A stretch of DNA of 64,000 bases from an uncultured Clostridia bacterium (GTDB taxonomy: Bacteria; Bacillota; Clostridia; Oscillospirales; CAG-272). The position numbers were made by a program, and so were the translations under genes. The stretch lies in contig CALWJT010000011.1 in assembly GCA_944381075.1 (NCBI GenBank), forward strand, positions 1 through 64,000, read 5' to 3'. This document shows positions 51,512-61,900 of the stretch, in pieces. A model generated the notes under the pieces. The model was not told where the DNA came from. It saw only the letters and a program-made list of their open reading frames with translations, and searched no databases. Within the stretch, counting starts at the first letter, position 1. Each line of letters opens with the position of its first letter.

Positions 51512-52069
51512 ATGAAAATAAAAGCGAAAAAAACGATCTGTTTGATCTTGTCAGCGTTTCTTATTGCAGCGTCATTGACCGCATGCGCCTCCAAACCGGC
51601 GAAATGGAATGGCAAAACCATTTATACTCATGTTCTGCTTGGGATCGATGAAACCGATCTTTTTCAATATGTCGGTTCCGTGGATTATGTTTTTGTGGGG
51701 AAAGTCTTAGAAGCCGACCATACGATTACAGAAGAAAATGACAAGAGCACCTACGGGATCCATGTGGAAAAAAATATCAAGGGACAGCTCATCCATGACA
51801 TCCGGTGCAGCAAGCACGGCGGCCTTTTAGAGGATGGGACCCTGCTGCTCTATGAGTCCGACCGGATTCGGGATACGGGGCTGCCCGAGGTCGGAAAGAC
51901 CTATATTTTTATGGCATATGCCCAGCCCGACGGAAGTCTCCTGCTCTCCGAATTTTATGGAAACACCGAATATACGGAGGAATCGCTCGCTCAATTTGAA
52001 AACTACCATCAAAACCAAATCGTATCGGAACGAGAACGGTTTGTCTCAAAATACGATGCCTGCGCATAG
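51512..52069 (+). CDS. Putative lipoprotein of unknown function
   Basis: 185 residues. Signal peptide with lipobox LTAC (Cys about residue 26), then a 160-residue beta-rich exported domain with no family known to me. AAGGAG precedes the ATG. It ends at a strong terminator, so the sigma module is one transcript of four genes. Probably a target or sensor partner of the sigma factor, by position. Confidence 0.78.
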   Translation: MKIKAKKTICLILSAFLIAASLTACASKPAKWNGKTIYTHVLLGIDETDLFQYVGSVDYVFVGKVLEADHTITEENDKSTYGIHVEKNIKGQLIHDIRCSKHGGLLEDGTLLLYESDRIRDTGLPEVGKTYIFMAYAQPDGSLLLSEFYGNTEYTEESLAQFENYHQNQIVSERERFVSKYDACA

Positions 52070-52099
52070 GCAGCGTCTGTCCTCTCTGTCTCAAATCAT

Positions 52100-52141
52100 A
52101 AAAAGCAAGCGCCGATAACGCATGATCGGCGCTTGCTTTTT
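52100..52141. terminator. Bidirectional terminator with 17-bp stem
   Basis: Perfect 17-bp stem (52100-52116 with 52125-52141), 8-base loop, A- and T-runs. It ends the sigma module on one strand and the ribokinase unit on the other. Confidence 0.93.
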
Positions 52142-52152
52142 GAATGCGACGC

Positions 52153-53082
52153 TCATCCAACGCCAATCTTATGTGCGAATGCGAGCGTTTCCTCAAGCGT
52201 TGGAATCGACGCGGAGGCGCCGGGACGCGATACCGCAATGGTAGCGGCGCAGTTCGCAAGACGGACCGCACGCTCCATCGGTTCCCCGTCGAGATAAAAC
52301 CGAACGAGCGCCGCCGTAAAGGTATCGCCGGCCGCGGTCGTATCCTTTACCTCTATCGGATACGACGGCAGCGTCATCCCCCGCATACCGTCAAACAGGT
52401 AAGCGCCGGCGCCGCCCAGCTTGAGCACGACGTATTCCGTCTTTACCATCCGGTATAACGTCTCCGCCGCCGCGCGGCGAGAGCTTTCATCGACCGGCGC
52501 GATGCCGGTAAAAACCTTGGTCTCCGTCTCGTTTGGAGAAAAAATACAAACGCCGGCAAGCTCCTTCAATGGAAAATCCGTGCGCGCGGGTCCCGCATCC
52601 ACAACAAACGGGATCCCCCGCTCATGCGCGAGCGCAGAGGCAAATACAACCGCCTTGTCCGGGATCTCAAGCTGAACATATACGGCGTCCGGACGGCACT
52701 CGAAGGCGGCGCGGATGTCCGCCTCGGTGATCACAGAATTTGCACCCGGATACACGATGATGCGATTGCTTCCGTCCTCCTCCACAAGAATGGAGGCAAG
52801 CCCCGTCGGCGCTGTCGGAGAAACCGCGATGTGAGAAGTGTCGATCCCTTCCTTTTCGTAAAGTCCCCGAAGTACCCGCCCATTTTCGTCGTCTCCCAGG
52901 CAGGTGCAAAAAACACAGTCCGTTCCAAGCCTTGCGAAGGCGACGGCGCTGTTGGCGCCCTTCCCGCCCGGAACATAGGCATAATCCATGCTTTCCGTCA
53001 CGGTCTCGCCGCGCTGCGGCACCCGATGCATCCGCTGAACAAAATCCATGTTGGCAGAACTGACCACCAGTACTTTTTTCAT
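52153..53082 (-). CDS. PfkB family carbohydrate kinase (ribokinase-like)
   Basis: 309 residues. PfkB signature 1 GGKGANSAVAFARLG (about 40-54) and signature 2 DTTAAGDTFTAAL (Asp catalytic, anion hole GAGD-type) are present, with NEIE-like region FSPNETETKVFTG. Close to ribokinase in layout; a deoxy-sugar could also be the substrate. ATG 53082 with AAAGGAG before it. Last gene of the FAD oxidoreductase-SDR unit, 155 bases after. Confidence 0.88.
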   Translation of the reverse strand: MKKVLVVSSANMDFVQRMHRVPQRGETVTESMDYAYVPGGKGANSAVAFARLGTDCVFCTCLGDDENGRVLRGLYEKEGIDTSHIAVSPTAPTGLASILVEEDGSNRIIVYPGANSVITEADIRAAFECRPDAVYVQLEIPDKAVVFASALAHERGIPFVVDAGPARTDFPLKELAGVCIFSPNETETKVFTGIAPVDESSRRAAAETLYRMVKTEYVVLKLGGAGAYLFDGMRGMTLPSYPIEVKDTTAAGDTFTAALVRFYLDGEPMERAVRLANCAATIAVSRPGASASIPTLEETLAFAHKIGVG

Positions 53083-53237
53083 GATTCTCTCTCCTTTACC
53101 CCTTAAGCAAGATGTTCCCGCCGCTCCGACGGCAGCAGGCTGCTTTTTGCATTCCGTCGTCGGACCCATCCCCGAAAGAATGCAAGATCAACTTTTCCGG
53201 CCGCGCCGCACACAGGACACGAGCCTTACGGAAAAGC

Positions 53238-55178
53238 TCACTTCTTCATTTCCCGATATCGGTTCCACACGCGCTCAAACCATTGGTCGCTTTCGGGAAG
53301 CGGACGCACCGGCTCAAAGACGGAAGAGGTCTCCCATCCCGAAAGGGTTGTATTCTGAACAAAGGCGCCGTGTACGGTATCCATCGCCGGCACCTCGCAG
53401 AGCGCGCTTTCGGCGTCGCCTTCCGTGACAAGATACGAACCGCGGCTTTTTCCGCCGTCCGCAAGATAATCCCGCAGAGCGCCGAGGAAAACAAGCTGCG
53501 TGACAAGGATATCCCGATTGATCAGCGCGTCGATAAGGAGCGTCTTGTCACAAACCCCGTAATCCGATTCAAAGGATGCGACGGCGGCGCGGCAAGCGGA
53601 AAACGCCGCATCGATCTTTTCCGGATTGCGCAGAAATGCCGCGCAGTCCGACATACGCTCGCCCAGCTTCCGTCTGCGAAACAGGATCTCCTCTCTTGTC
53701 ACCTCTCCCTGCATGGAAAAAAGCCGTTTCCATTCCGATACGGCAAGCCGCCGCACCTCTTCCTCCGAGGGCGGAGGAACAGACCCCTTTGCGGCGATAT
53801 CCATCGCGGCAAGCAGCGCGCCCGTCTGCGTAGAATTGAGCGCCGAGCCGCCCGGCCGGTATACGCCGAACGTACCTGCGCATTCCCCGACCGCATAAAA
53901 ATTCCGAAGCGTCGTGCTCTCCCTCGTGCGGCCCACGGCAAGTCCGCCGTTGCAGTGCTGTGCGCAAACGGCAATTTCCAGCTTTTCTCGGGAAAGGTCG
54001 ATCCCGTGCGCCGCATACAGCTCCACTGCAGGACGGTTCATCCTTATGAGCCTGTCAAGGGGAAGCGGAAGCAAAGCTTCCGAATTTTCCAGATATTTTC
54101 TTGCATTTTCCGGCAGAAGCATCGGCTCAAAGCGTCCGTTTTGCTCAAGACATGACGGATTCCTCGTGTAGTCGAGAAATACCTGCCGCCCTCTTTCTTT
54201 TTCCCGGAATACAGCAAGATCCACCCTTGACGAACCGCCGGATATCGTTTTTTTCGGATCGAACGGCCACTCATAGCCCTTAGAAAACACCGCGGAGAGC
54301 ATTTCTTCTTCAGAAGCAAAAGCATCCGTCAGGAACTCCCGTTCGGTGCCGTTTTCATCCACGGAGACGTACCGCGGCAGGACCTGCTGATAGGTGCCGG
54401 AAAGATTCCAGCGAAACGCTGTCGAGGCGATGCCGTACTGGGATTCCGTCAGATTCGCGCCGGCAGCGCCCGCCTCGAACGCCATGCCAAGCGAGGAGGT
54501 CTGGCTTTCCGGATACACAGTGTCCGCATAAATGGCAGAAGGACCGCCGACGGCATAGACGATATCTCCCGCTGTCACCGCGCAAAGCCCCATCGGGTTC
54601 TCCTTTTCCGCAAACGCGGGACATAAGGTGAGAAGCCCTGTGGCACGGTCATTTTCCGTCAAAATCCGGATAACGCGGTGCCCGTCAAGGATCGGAATCT
54701 TCCTTTGCGCGACCGAACACTCCAGCGCCTCGGTCATGTACTTGGAGGTAAGCGGACCCGCCGAGGTCGCGCGCGTGGTCGTATCATGGTCGGTCTGATA
54801 GCCGACGTATTCGCCATATTCATTCATCGGGAACGGTACGCCAAGGTTTACAAGCTTAAAAAACGCACGCGCCGACAGCGCGGCATCCGAGAGCGCGATA
54901 TCGCCGTGCATCGAACCGCCGCGCATCAGGGAGCGCGCCATATCATAGACGGAATCGGGGATCCCGCCCGCCATGTTCAGCTTATAATAGGTCTGCTTGT
55001 CGGAGCCCGTATTGCGCGAGGTCCCCATGAGGCGTCCTTCCGTCACGATCAAAATATCCCTGACACCCGCCTCATAAAGCGCGTCCGCCGTGCCGTAGCC
55101 GGCAGCCCCGCTTCCAACGACGGCCACCCTTGTCCGCAGGACCGGGATCCGATGCTCCCCTGCTGTGATCTCTTCCAT
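53238..55178 (-). CDS. FAD-dependent oxidoreductase (fumarate reductase/L-aspartate oxidase-type flavoprotein)
   Basis: 646 residues. N-terminal dinucleotide site VAVVGSGAAGYGTADAL (about 19-35) and a middle YAVGECAGTFGVYRPGGSALNST-type flavin motif belong to the SdhA/FrdA/aprA fold, but the catalytic Arg/His region of fumarate reductase is not evident, and no Fe-S subunit lies near. The enzyme likely oxidises an organic acid or sugar lactone. AGGAGA precedes the ATG. It is nine bases from the SDR gene, with a ribokinase beyond, so a sugar-acid breakdown route is the likely role. Confidence 0.78.
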   Translation of the reverse strand: MEEITAGEHRIPVLRTRVAVVGSGAAGYGTADALYEAGVRDILIVTEGRLMGTSRNTGSDKQTYYKLNMAGGIPDSVYDMARSLMRGGSMHGDIALSDAALSARAFFKLVNLGVPFPMNEYGEYVGYQTDHDTTTRATSAGPLTSKYMTEALECSVAQRKIPILDGHRVIRILTENDRATGLLTLCPAFAEKENPMGLCAVTAGDIVYAVGGPSAIYADTVYPESQTSSLGMAFEAGAAGANLTESQYGIASTAFRWNLSGTYQQVLPRYVSVDENGTEREFLTDAFASEEEMLSAVFSKGYEWPFDPKKTISGGSSRVDLAVFREKERGRQVFLDYTRNPSCLEQNGRFEPMLLPENARKYLENSEALLPLPLDRLIRMNRPAVELYAAHGIDLSREKLEIAVCAQHCNGGLAVGRTRESTTLRNFYAVGECAGTFGVYRPGGSALNSTQTGALLAAMDIAAKGSVPPPSEEEVRRLAVSEWKRLFSMQGEVTREEILFRRRKLGERMSDCAAFLRNPEKIDAAFSACRAAVASFESDYGVCDKTLLIDALINRDILVTQLVFLGALRDYLADGGKSRGSYLVTEGDAESALCEVPAMDTVHGAFVQNTTLSGWETSSVFEPVRPLPESDQWFERVWNRYREMKK

Positions 55179-55187
55179 ATCGTCTCC

Positions 55188-55943
55188 TTACAGCGTGCGC
55201 AGATGGAAGCCGCCGTCCACGTTGATGACCTCGCCTGTGGAATACGGCAACGCGCCGCCCGCAAGCGCAGATACGGCGCAGGCGATATCCTCCGGCGTAC
55301 CCATGCGCGCGATCGGCAGAAGCCCCGCCGCGATCTGCGCCTCATATTTTTCGGTCACGACAGCCGTCATGTCCGTGCGGATGATGCCCGGACGGATCTC
55401 GTAAACGCGGATGCCCTCCCCCGCAAGACGCGCAGCGAACAGCTCCGTCGCCATGGCAAGTCCCGCCTTGGAGATGCAGTATTCGCCGCGGTTGATACTC
55501 GCCGTATAGGCGGACATCGAGGTCACGTTGAGGATCATCTCCCCCGTACCGGCGGCAAGCATTCTGTTTGCCGCATACTGTGTGAGAAAAAAAGTCCCTT
55601 TCAAATTGATGTCGAGAAGACGCTGCATGCTCTCTTCCGTCATCTCCAGAATATCCCGCCGCTCCGTCGGCGCCACGCCGGCGTTGTTGACGAGGATATC
55701 GAGTCTTCCGAACCGCTCAAACGCCGTATCGACAAGACGGCGTCTGTCGTCTGCGGAAGAAATGTCCGCGCTGACATACATTGACTCCGGAGAAATTTTT
55801 TGCAGCTCTCCGATATAGTCCGCCGCCTTTTGCGCATCCGCGCGCGCGGCCGCGATGACGGCAAAGCCGTCGCCGGCAAGCTTTAGGGACACCGCGCGGC
55901 CGATTCCGCGCGAGGCGCCCGTCACAATGACCGTTTTTTTCAT
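55188..55943 (-). CDS. 3-oxoacyl-ACP reductase-like SDR
   Basis: 251 residues, classical SDR: TGASRGIGRA, NNAGV, active Ser in NVTSMSAYTAS and Y-x3-K in GEYCISKAG. PGIIRTDM and GEVINVDGGF mark the FabG-like group, but the gene lies in a sugar-acid cluster and not with fatty acid genes, so a catabolic dehydrogenase is more likely. GGGGAG precedes the ATG. Confidence 0.9.
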   Translation of the reverse strand: MKKTVIVTGASRGIGRAVSLKLAGDGFAVIAAARADAQKAADYIGELQKISPESMYVSADISSADDRRRLVDTAFERFGRLDILVNNAGVAPTERRDILEMTEESMQRLLDINLKGTFFLTQYAANRMLAAGTGEMILNVTSMSAYTASINRGEYCISKAGLAMATELFAARLAGEGIRVYEIRPGIIRTDMTAVVTEKYEAQIAAGLLPIARMGTPEDIACAVSALAGGALPYSTGEVINVDGGFHLRTL

Positions 55944-55992
55944 GATTCTCCCCTCAAATTTGATAAAATCCGGCGGGACGGTTCCCCCGCCG

Positions 55993-56286
55993 CTATGATT
56001 TTTCCGAAAGCCTTGAAAGCACGTTTACATAACCGTCGTTGCCGTCACGGAAGCATCCGTTGACGCGCGTGATGGTCGCCGTGCTGAGCCCGGTCTTTTC
56101 CACAATATCCGCGTATTTCTCCCCTTCGGAAATCAGCTTTGCCGCCAAAAGGCGCTTCGACATCTCCCGCAGCTCCGTTTTCGTACACAAATCTCCGAAG
56201 AAATCATAGCATTCCTCTACCGTTTTCAGCGTCAGGATGCCCTCGAATAAAAAATCGAGCTTTTCGTCCCGTTCTCTTCTTGCCAT
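55993..56286 (-). CDS. YerC/YecD family TrpR-like protein
   Basis: 97 residues, all helical, with a TrpR-like helix-turn-helix: KLISEGEKYADIVEKTGLSTATITRVN. The family is widespread in Firmicutes; ligand binding of tryptophan is not expected because the TrpR pocket is not kept. ATG 56286 with GGAGGAG before it. Between radical SAM genes upstream and the SDR downstream; its role is unproven. Confidence 0.9.
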   Translation of the reverse strand: MARRERDEKLDFLFEGILTLKTVEECYDFFGDLCTKTELREMSKRLLAAKLISEGEKYADIVEKTGLSTATITRVNGCFRDGNDGYVNVLSRLSEKS

Positions 56287-56357
56287 GGAATCTCCTCCGA
56301 CCTCACATTTTACTATATTATCATAATAGCACGGACGAATGAAAAAAGCAAGCGGTT

Positions 56358-57029
56358 TCAGAGAAAAGGCGTTTCGCCATCCAGAAAATACACCTCCGTG
56401 CGGCATACGGTATAGTCGTCCCTTTCAGATGGGAATCCGAGTTTTTGCGTAAGGAATTCAAGAATATATTTGGGATTCACGAAAGTCTTTTCCTCACAGG
56501 AAAGCCGTACAGATAACACGATCTCGCCGGATGCGCTCTTTACGGCAAGCAGCTTCCCATAGGGGGCGATATCGACGGTGCGCGTACCGGCCTTTGTCGT
56601 CTTTTCCACGGGAATGGGACCGGAAAGCGCCTCCCGGACGCGCTCTTCCGCCGCATCCATAGGGACAGCTTCGATCCGAATCTCATAATCCGCCCAGCCG
56701 ATCTCTGAAAATTTTGTCTGCGGCGCATATGCGGCGAGCGCATGCAGTCCCGCAGGAAAGGCGGCGTTGAGACGCTCACAGATTGCATCGCCGGACATCT
56801 CCTTGGTCATCTTGAAATCCATGAACTCGCAAAGGCTCGCCGTCCCGACGGAAAGCGGCAGAGAAAATACGGTTTTCGGATGCGGATTGAAGCCCTGTGT
56901 ATACCAAATCGGCAGTTTTGAGCGAATAAAGGCGGATTTCACCGTGCGGTTGAGGTCGAGATGCGAAATGAATTTAAGGCTCCCGGTTTTTGAAAACTTC
57001 ACTCTTACTTTTTTAGGCTCGGACAGCAT
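56358..57029 (-). CDS. TIGR03936 family radical SAM-associated protein
   Basis: 223 residues, DUF2344. VRVKFSKTGSLKFISHLDLNRTVKSAFIRSKLPIWYTQGFNP region at the start is diagnostic; the protein has no radical SAM cysteine motif itself. It is always encoded after the TIGR03960 protein, sometimes fused to it. GGAGGTGAGAGGGC precedes the ATG and the gene overlaps its partner by 25 bases. In many Clostridia it is followed by rng and rplU; here it is followed by yerC instead. Confidence 0.93.
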   Translation of the reverse strand: MLSEPKKVRVKFSKTGSLKFISHLDLNRTVKSAFIRSKLPIWYTQGFNPHPKTVFSLPLSVGTASLCEFMDFKMTKEMSGDAICERLNAAFPAGLHALAAYAPQTKFSEIGWADYEIRIEAVPMDAAEERVREALSGPIPVEKTTKAGTRTVDIAPYGKLLAVKSASGEIVLSVRLSCEEKTFVNPKYILEFLTQKLGFPSERDDYTVCRTEVYFLDGETPFL

Positions 57030-58864
57030 GCCCTCTCACCTCCTAACTTGTCTGCGCCGCAGCCGCTGCAGCTCTCGCGGCAGTTTTTCGTCGGCTGCGC
57101 CGCATACGCGCGGTGCCGCTCCCGCAGAAGAAACGCTTTGGTCACGCCGATATCGATATTGTCCCACGGCAGGATCTCCTCCTCGCCGAATTCACGGTTG
57201 GCATAAAAGGCAGGGTCGATCCCGACGGCGTCAAAGACCTCCAGCCACCTGTCATAATGGAAATGCTCGTCCCAGCTGTCAAAACGCATCCCCCTGCGGT
57301 GCGCCTCGGCGAGCGCCGCGGAAAGCTTTCTGTCGCCGCGGGCAAAAACCGCTTCAATGCGGCTGACGCGCGCATCGTGATAGTTGTATTTGATTTTGCG
57401 GTTTGTGATTTTCCGCTCCAAATAGCTTTGCTTTTCCAAAAGCGTTTCCATCCTGCACTGAGGCTCCCACTGGAACGGCGTGAACGGCTTCGGAATAAAG
57501 CAGGCGGCGGAAATGGTGACGCCCGGCGTTTTCCTCGGACGGTCCGGCGTGCGGTAATACTCGTCGATCACATGCTCCGCAAGCGCGGCGATCCCGTCCA
57601 GATCCTCGTTCGTTTCGGTCGGCAGTCCCTGCATGAAATAGAGCTTGACCTGCGACTTTCCGCCCTCGAAGGCGGTGCGGCAGGCGCGCAGGATGTCCTC
57701 CTCCCTCACATTCTTATTGATGACGTCGCGCAGGCGCTGCGTCCCCGCCTCCGGCGCGAACGTGAGCGAGCCCGTGCGCACGGTCGAAATCCTTTCCATC
57801 AGTTCCTTTGTGAAGCTGTCCGCGCGCAGCGACGGCAGCGAGAGCGAAATCTTCCGCTCGTCCGTCCATGTGAGCAGTTCATCCGTCAGCTCCCTGATAC
57901 AGCTATAGTCGCTGATGCTGAGCGAGGAAAGTGTCATCTCATCATAACCGGTCGCGTCGGCAAGCACCTTTGCCGCACGGTCGAGCACCTCCGGCGACTT
58001 CTCGCGTACCGGACGCCACACCATACCCGCCTGACAGAAGCGGCAGCCGCGGATGCAGCCGCGGTAAACCTCCAGCGTGATCTTGTCCTGAACCGTTTGG
58101 ATAAACGGCATGACCAGCGTTTTCGGATAAGGCGCGCGGTCAAGGTCCGTCAGAATCCTTTTTTTGATTTTGACCGGAATATCGTCATATTTCGGATGGA
58201 CCGCGGCGATCGTCCCGTCATCCTGATAGGAGACCGCATAGAGGGACGGAACATAAATGCCCTCAAGGTTCGCCGCCTCGTGCAGGAATTTTTCTTTATG
58301 AAATCCCTTTTTCTTATGTTCTTTATAGAGGGAAACCAGCTCTTCTATCACTTCCTCGCCTTCCCCGATCATAAAAAGGTCGAAATAATCGGCGATCGGC
58401 TCGGCATTGTAGGTACAGGGCCCGCCTCCGACGACGAGAGGCGCCGTATCGTCCCGGTCGGCCGCGAGCAGCGGGATGCCGGCAAGCTCCAGCATGTTCA
58501 ATACATTTGTATAACAAAGCTCATATTGCAGAGAGAAGCCGACAATATCAAAGCAGGAGACCGGATCGCCGCTCTCATGTGACCAGAGCGGAATCCCCTC
58601 TCTGCGCATACATTCCTCCATGTCCACCCATGGCGCATAGACGCGCTCACACCACGTATCGTCTCTGGCGTTCAGCACATCATACAGGATCCGCACACCG
58701 AGATTGGACATTCCGATCTCATAGGTATCGGGAAAGCAGAAAGCAAACCGCACCTCCACTGCATTTTTGTCTTTCAGGATTTGTCCCCACTCCCCGCCCG
58801 TATAACGGGCAGGCTTTTCCACGCTTCTTAAAATTCTCTCCGGTATTTTCAAGATGCCCTCCAT
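57005..58864 (-). CDS. TIGR03960 family B12-binding radical SAM protein
   Basis: 619 residues. The N-terminal part resembles a B12-binding Rossmann domain (FPDTYEIGMSNLGVRILYDVLN). The radical SAM motif is CIRGCRFC (C-x3-C-x2-C, about residue 268), followed by QAGMVWRPVREK. Extra Cys at the C-terminal end (CRESCSGCGAD) may hold another cluster. Substrate unknown; a tRNA or ribosomal target is suspected because of its gene neighbours in other genomes. ATG 58864 has no site ahead, whereas GGAGG lies five bases before a TTG at 58852, so the protein may be four residues shorter. Confidence 0.93.
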   Translation of the reverse strand: MEGILKIPERILRSVEKPARYTGGEWGQILKDKNAVEVRFAFCFPDTYEIGMSNLGVRILYDVLNARDDTWCERVYAPWVDMEECMRREGIPLWSHESGDPVSCFDIVGFSLQYELCYTNVLNMLELAGIPLLAADRDDTAPLVVGGGPCTYNAEPIADYFDLFMIGEGEEVIEELVSLYKEHKKKGFHKEKFLHEAANLEGIYVPSLYAVSYQDDGTIAAVHPKYDDIPVKIKKRILTDLDRAPYPKTLVMPFIQTVQDKITLEVYRGCIRGCRFCQAGMVWRPVREKSPEVLDRAAKVLADATGYDEMTLSSLSISDYSCIRELTDELLTWTDERKISLSLPSLRADSFTKELMERISTVRTGSLTFAPEAGTQRLRDVINKNVREEDILRACRTAFEGGKSQVKLYFMQGLPTETNEDLDGIAALAEHVIDEYYRTPDRPRKTPGVTISAACFIPKPFTPFQWEPQCRMETLLEKQSYLERKITNRKIKYNYHDARVSRIEAVFARGDRKLSAALAEAHRRGMRFDSWDEHFHYDRWLEVFDAVGIDPAFYANREFGEEEILPWDNIDIGVTKAFLLRERHRAYAAQPTKNCRESCSGCGADKLGGERACCPSLKK

Positions 58865-58900
58865 TTTATCTATTTGTATTTCTTTATTTATACATTTGTA

Positions 58901-61900
58901 TTAGTTTGTCCCCGTCCGGCAGACAGGCCGCATTTTGCAGTATTCACACGGACTTTTCCCGCCGACTGCGAGCGGACGCGCGCAGGCTGCGCCCTGTCTT
59001 AATTCGGACGCATACCGCAGGACGGTCCGCGTCACTTCCTGTTTCAGCTCCGAAAAGGCCTCAAGTCCGATGAGGTTCGGCTTTTCCTTCTCAAGGTCCG
59101 ATGTTTTCACAGGAATAAAATCGCCCTTCAGCCCCGGGTCCATCGCGCGCAGGATATCCTCGTTCTGCAAGAAAAGGCCGCTTGCCTGGATCTCCTGATC
59201 CTCGTGCTCGGCGCTCTCTCCGATCTTTAAATCGGCCTGTACTGGTTTTACGCCGGAATACAGCACGCCGGCAGGGACAACCGGCTTTCCATACCGACGT
59301 TCCCCATTTTCCCACAGGGAAAACAGATATAAAAGCATCTGCATATCGAGTCCCAGCTTGACATTGCGGATATCAAACGTCTTGTCCCCCGTTTTGTAGT
59401 CCACGACCCGAAGGTAGATTCTGCCGTCGCCGTTCTCGTAAGCGTCCACCCTGTCGATCTTGCCGCGCAGCTCCACATGGATGTCCTCCCCCTCCAGCTT
59501 CATCGGAAGCACAGCGTCTCCCTCTCGTCCAACCACCAGCTCAAAGTCGCACGGATGAAACCGGGATACGTCGAATTCCTCCCGGATCCGCTTGGCAAAA
59601 CGCAGAGCGCTGCGACAGAGATAGCCAAACAGATGCCGGAATCTGGCCGGCAGCGCGCCGGGGTCCCGATGGAACACGGAGGAAATATATTCTTCCGCAG
59701 CGGCCTTCACCTGTGCCTCAATATCCCCGCCTCCCTGCGCAATCCATCTGACGGTTTTCTCTAAGATCTCATGCAGGAAGCTCCCGATATCCACGGCCCC
59801 AAAGCGGACAGGCAGACTGTCCCGCAGCTTCAGCTCGTATTCGCAGAAATACGAAAACCGGCATTTGATATAGGCTTCCAGCCTCGAATAGCTGGTAGAG
59901 AGCCTTCCGCCGAACAGCTCCTGCGCACATGCGGGGGAAAGCCGGCTGTCCGCGGCGGAAAGCGGCATCCTTGCATATTTCAGCTTTTCCGCATATACGG
60001 GGTCCGCTTCATAATATTCGCGAAGCGCGCGGCCGAGATTTCCCGTATAGGACAGCGCGCGTTCAAAGGAAGCCGCGCGGCCCTCTATCGTTTCCAGCCT
60101 TCCGGAAAGCTCAAACTCCTCGACAGAAAGCGCCGGAAAGAGCGCGCGGATCCGCTTGACGCCGACGGATTCCCGCGCTTCCGCACCGGAAAGCGAATAA
60201 TGAGAGAATCCGACAAACAGGCGCTCGCTGGCAAGAGAGGCGGACCGGAAGAAATAATAAAGCTCCTCCGATACCCGCCGCTCGGTGCGGTCGGCAAATA
60301 CGATGCCCTGCCTTTCCAGCTGTCCCTTCTCATATTCCGAAAAGAGGCCCTCTTCTCCGACCCTCTGCGGGAAAACCCCTTCGTTCGCCCCGAGAAGATA
60401 GACATATTTCGGATGTCCCGGCACCGTCTGAGACGCAGATGAAATCGTTACCTCGTCCACCGACGTCGGGATCTTTCCAATGTCGGTCTCAAAGAGAATC
60501 GCCTGCAGCATTTGTGAAAATTCCGGCGCCGCGGCCTCCATTTCACCGCAGGACACGACAAGCTGGTCTAAGGCGCCGCAGAAAACGTTCCAAAGCTGGA
60601 CCGTTTCGGCCGCTGCGGCAAGGTCCCCGCGCGTCCTGGCAGCTTCCGCCTGAGAGGAAAGCATTTCCGGAACGCCGAGCCCGGAAAGAAAGTCAAACAA
60701 AAGCGCCGCCCGTTCCTTTACCGTTTTCACCGTGCGCAGAGCGGCGGAAAATGCCCTGAGCGGTGAAATCACACGGCGCCGGATCTCCGAAAGCCTGGCA
60801 AGCGTATCCATATCCGCCTGAGAAAGCGACCTGCCGTATCCCTCGGGACTCATGTTCCACGCATCTTCCCCGTAAAACATCTTCCCGCGCAGGTTCCACT
60901 TTACGATGTAATTTTCAAGCAGACTGACCTCGTCCGGATCGATTCCCGAAAGCCCCGTCTTGATATAAGCGATCACATCCTCCGCGCAAAAGCCGCGCTC
61001 GCAGACGGCAAAGGCGGAAAAGATCAGCTTCACCAGCGGTTTTTCCGAAATTTCCACACGGTCGGACAGAAAATACGGGATTTCATATTTTCGGAAAACG
61101 GCGTCCACGACCCCCTGGGCAGCAGCGGCATCCCGCACGATAACGGCGATTTCCCGGAACCGGGCTCCCTTTCGGATCTTCCCCAGAAGATCGAGCGCCG
61201 CTGCCTCGGCCTCCGAAAACGCATTCGCCGCCCGGACAAGCCGGATATCCCGCGGCGCATCCCGCCAGACAGAGCGGACCGCTCCCGTTTCTGCGATATG
61301 CTCGGAAAGAAACGCCAGCTCCTCGCTGCGGTACCGCTTCGTCCCGCGCAAAGAGATCTCCCGCACATCCTTCTCTTTGTCCGCGCGCCTTGCGGCGCGC
61401 CGCAGACGGCGCGCCGTATCGGCGATGAGTCCCGCCGCCGCGTCGTCGTCCTCCGGCAGATAGGACAGCGTTATGTAGACATGCTCGGCACCTGCCATCA
61501 TCAGAGAAATGAGATCATATTGCTGCTCCGAGAACGACGTGAAGGAATCGACAAAAACCGTGCTTCCCGAAAAGAAATCGTTTTCCCTTAACAGGTCCGC
61601 CGCCTTGGAGAGAATGCCGTCCGGATCCTCCCATTTCGCGGCGACCTCCGCATCGAACGCCGCGAAAATCACGCCGAGATCCGAGGCCTTCGCCCGAACA
61701 GGCGTATGCGCCTCCAGCGCGTCGGAGGCACGTACAAGGTCTGCGGGCGTGATTTTGTTCTGATACAGCTCCGTGCGCGCCGCCGTCAGCTTTTCGGCAA
61801 GTCCAAAGCCGTGCGCGCCGCCATATTCCGCAAGGGCCGGAGACAATGCCGCAAGGACGCGGTGCATGACAAGCTTCTTCGCGCCCGAACCGATATAGTC

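Noticed and set aside
57113..58582. 489-codon antisense frame over the TIGR03960 gene
   Set aside because: Same reason.
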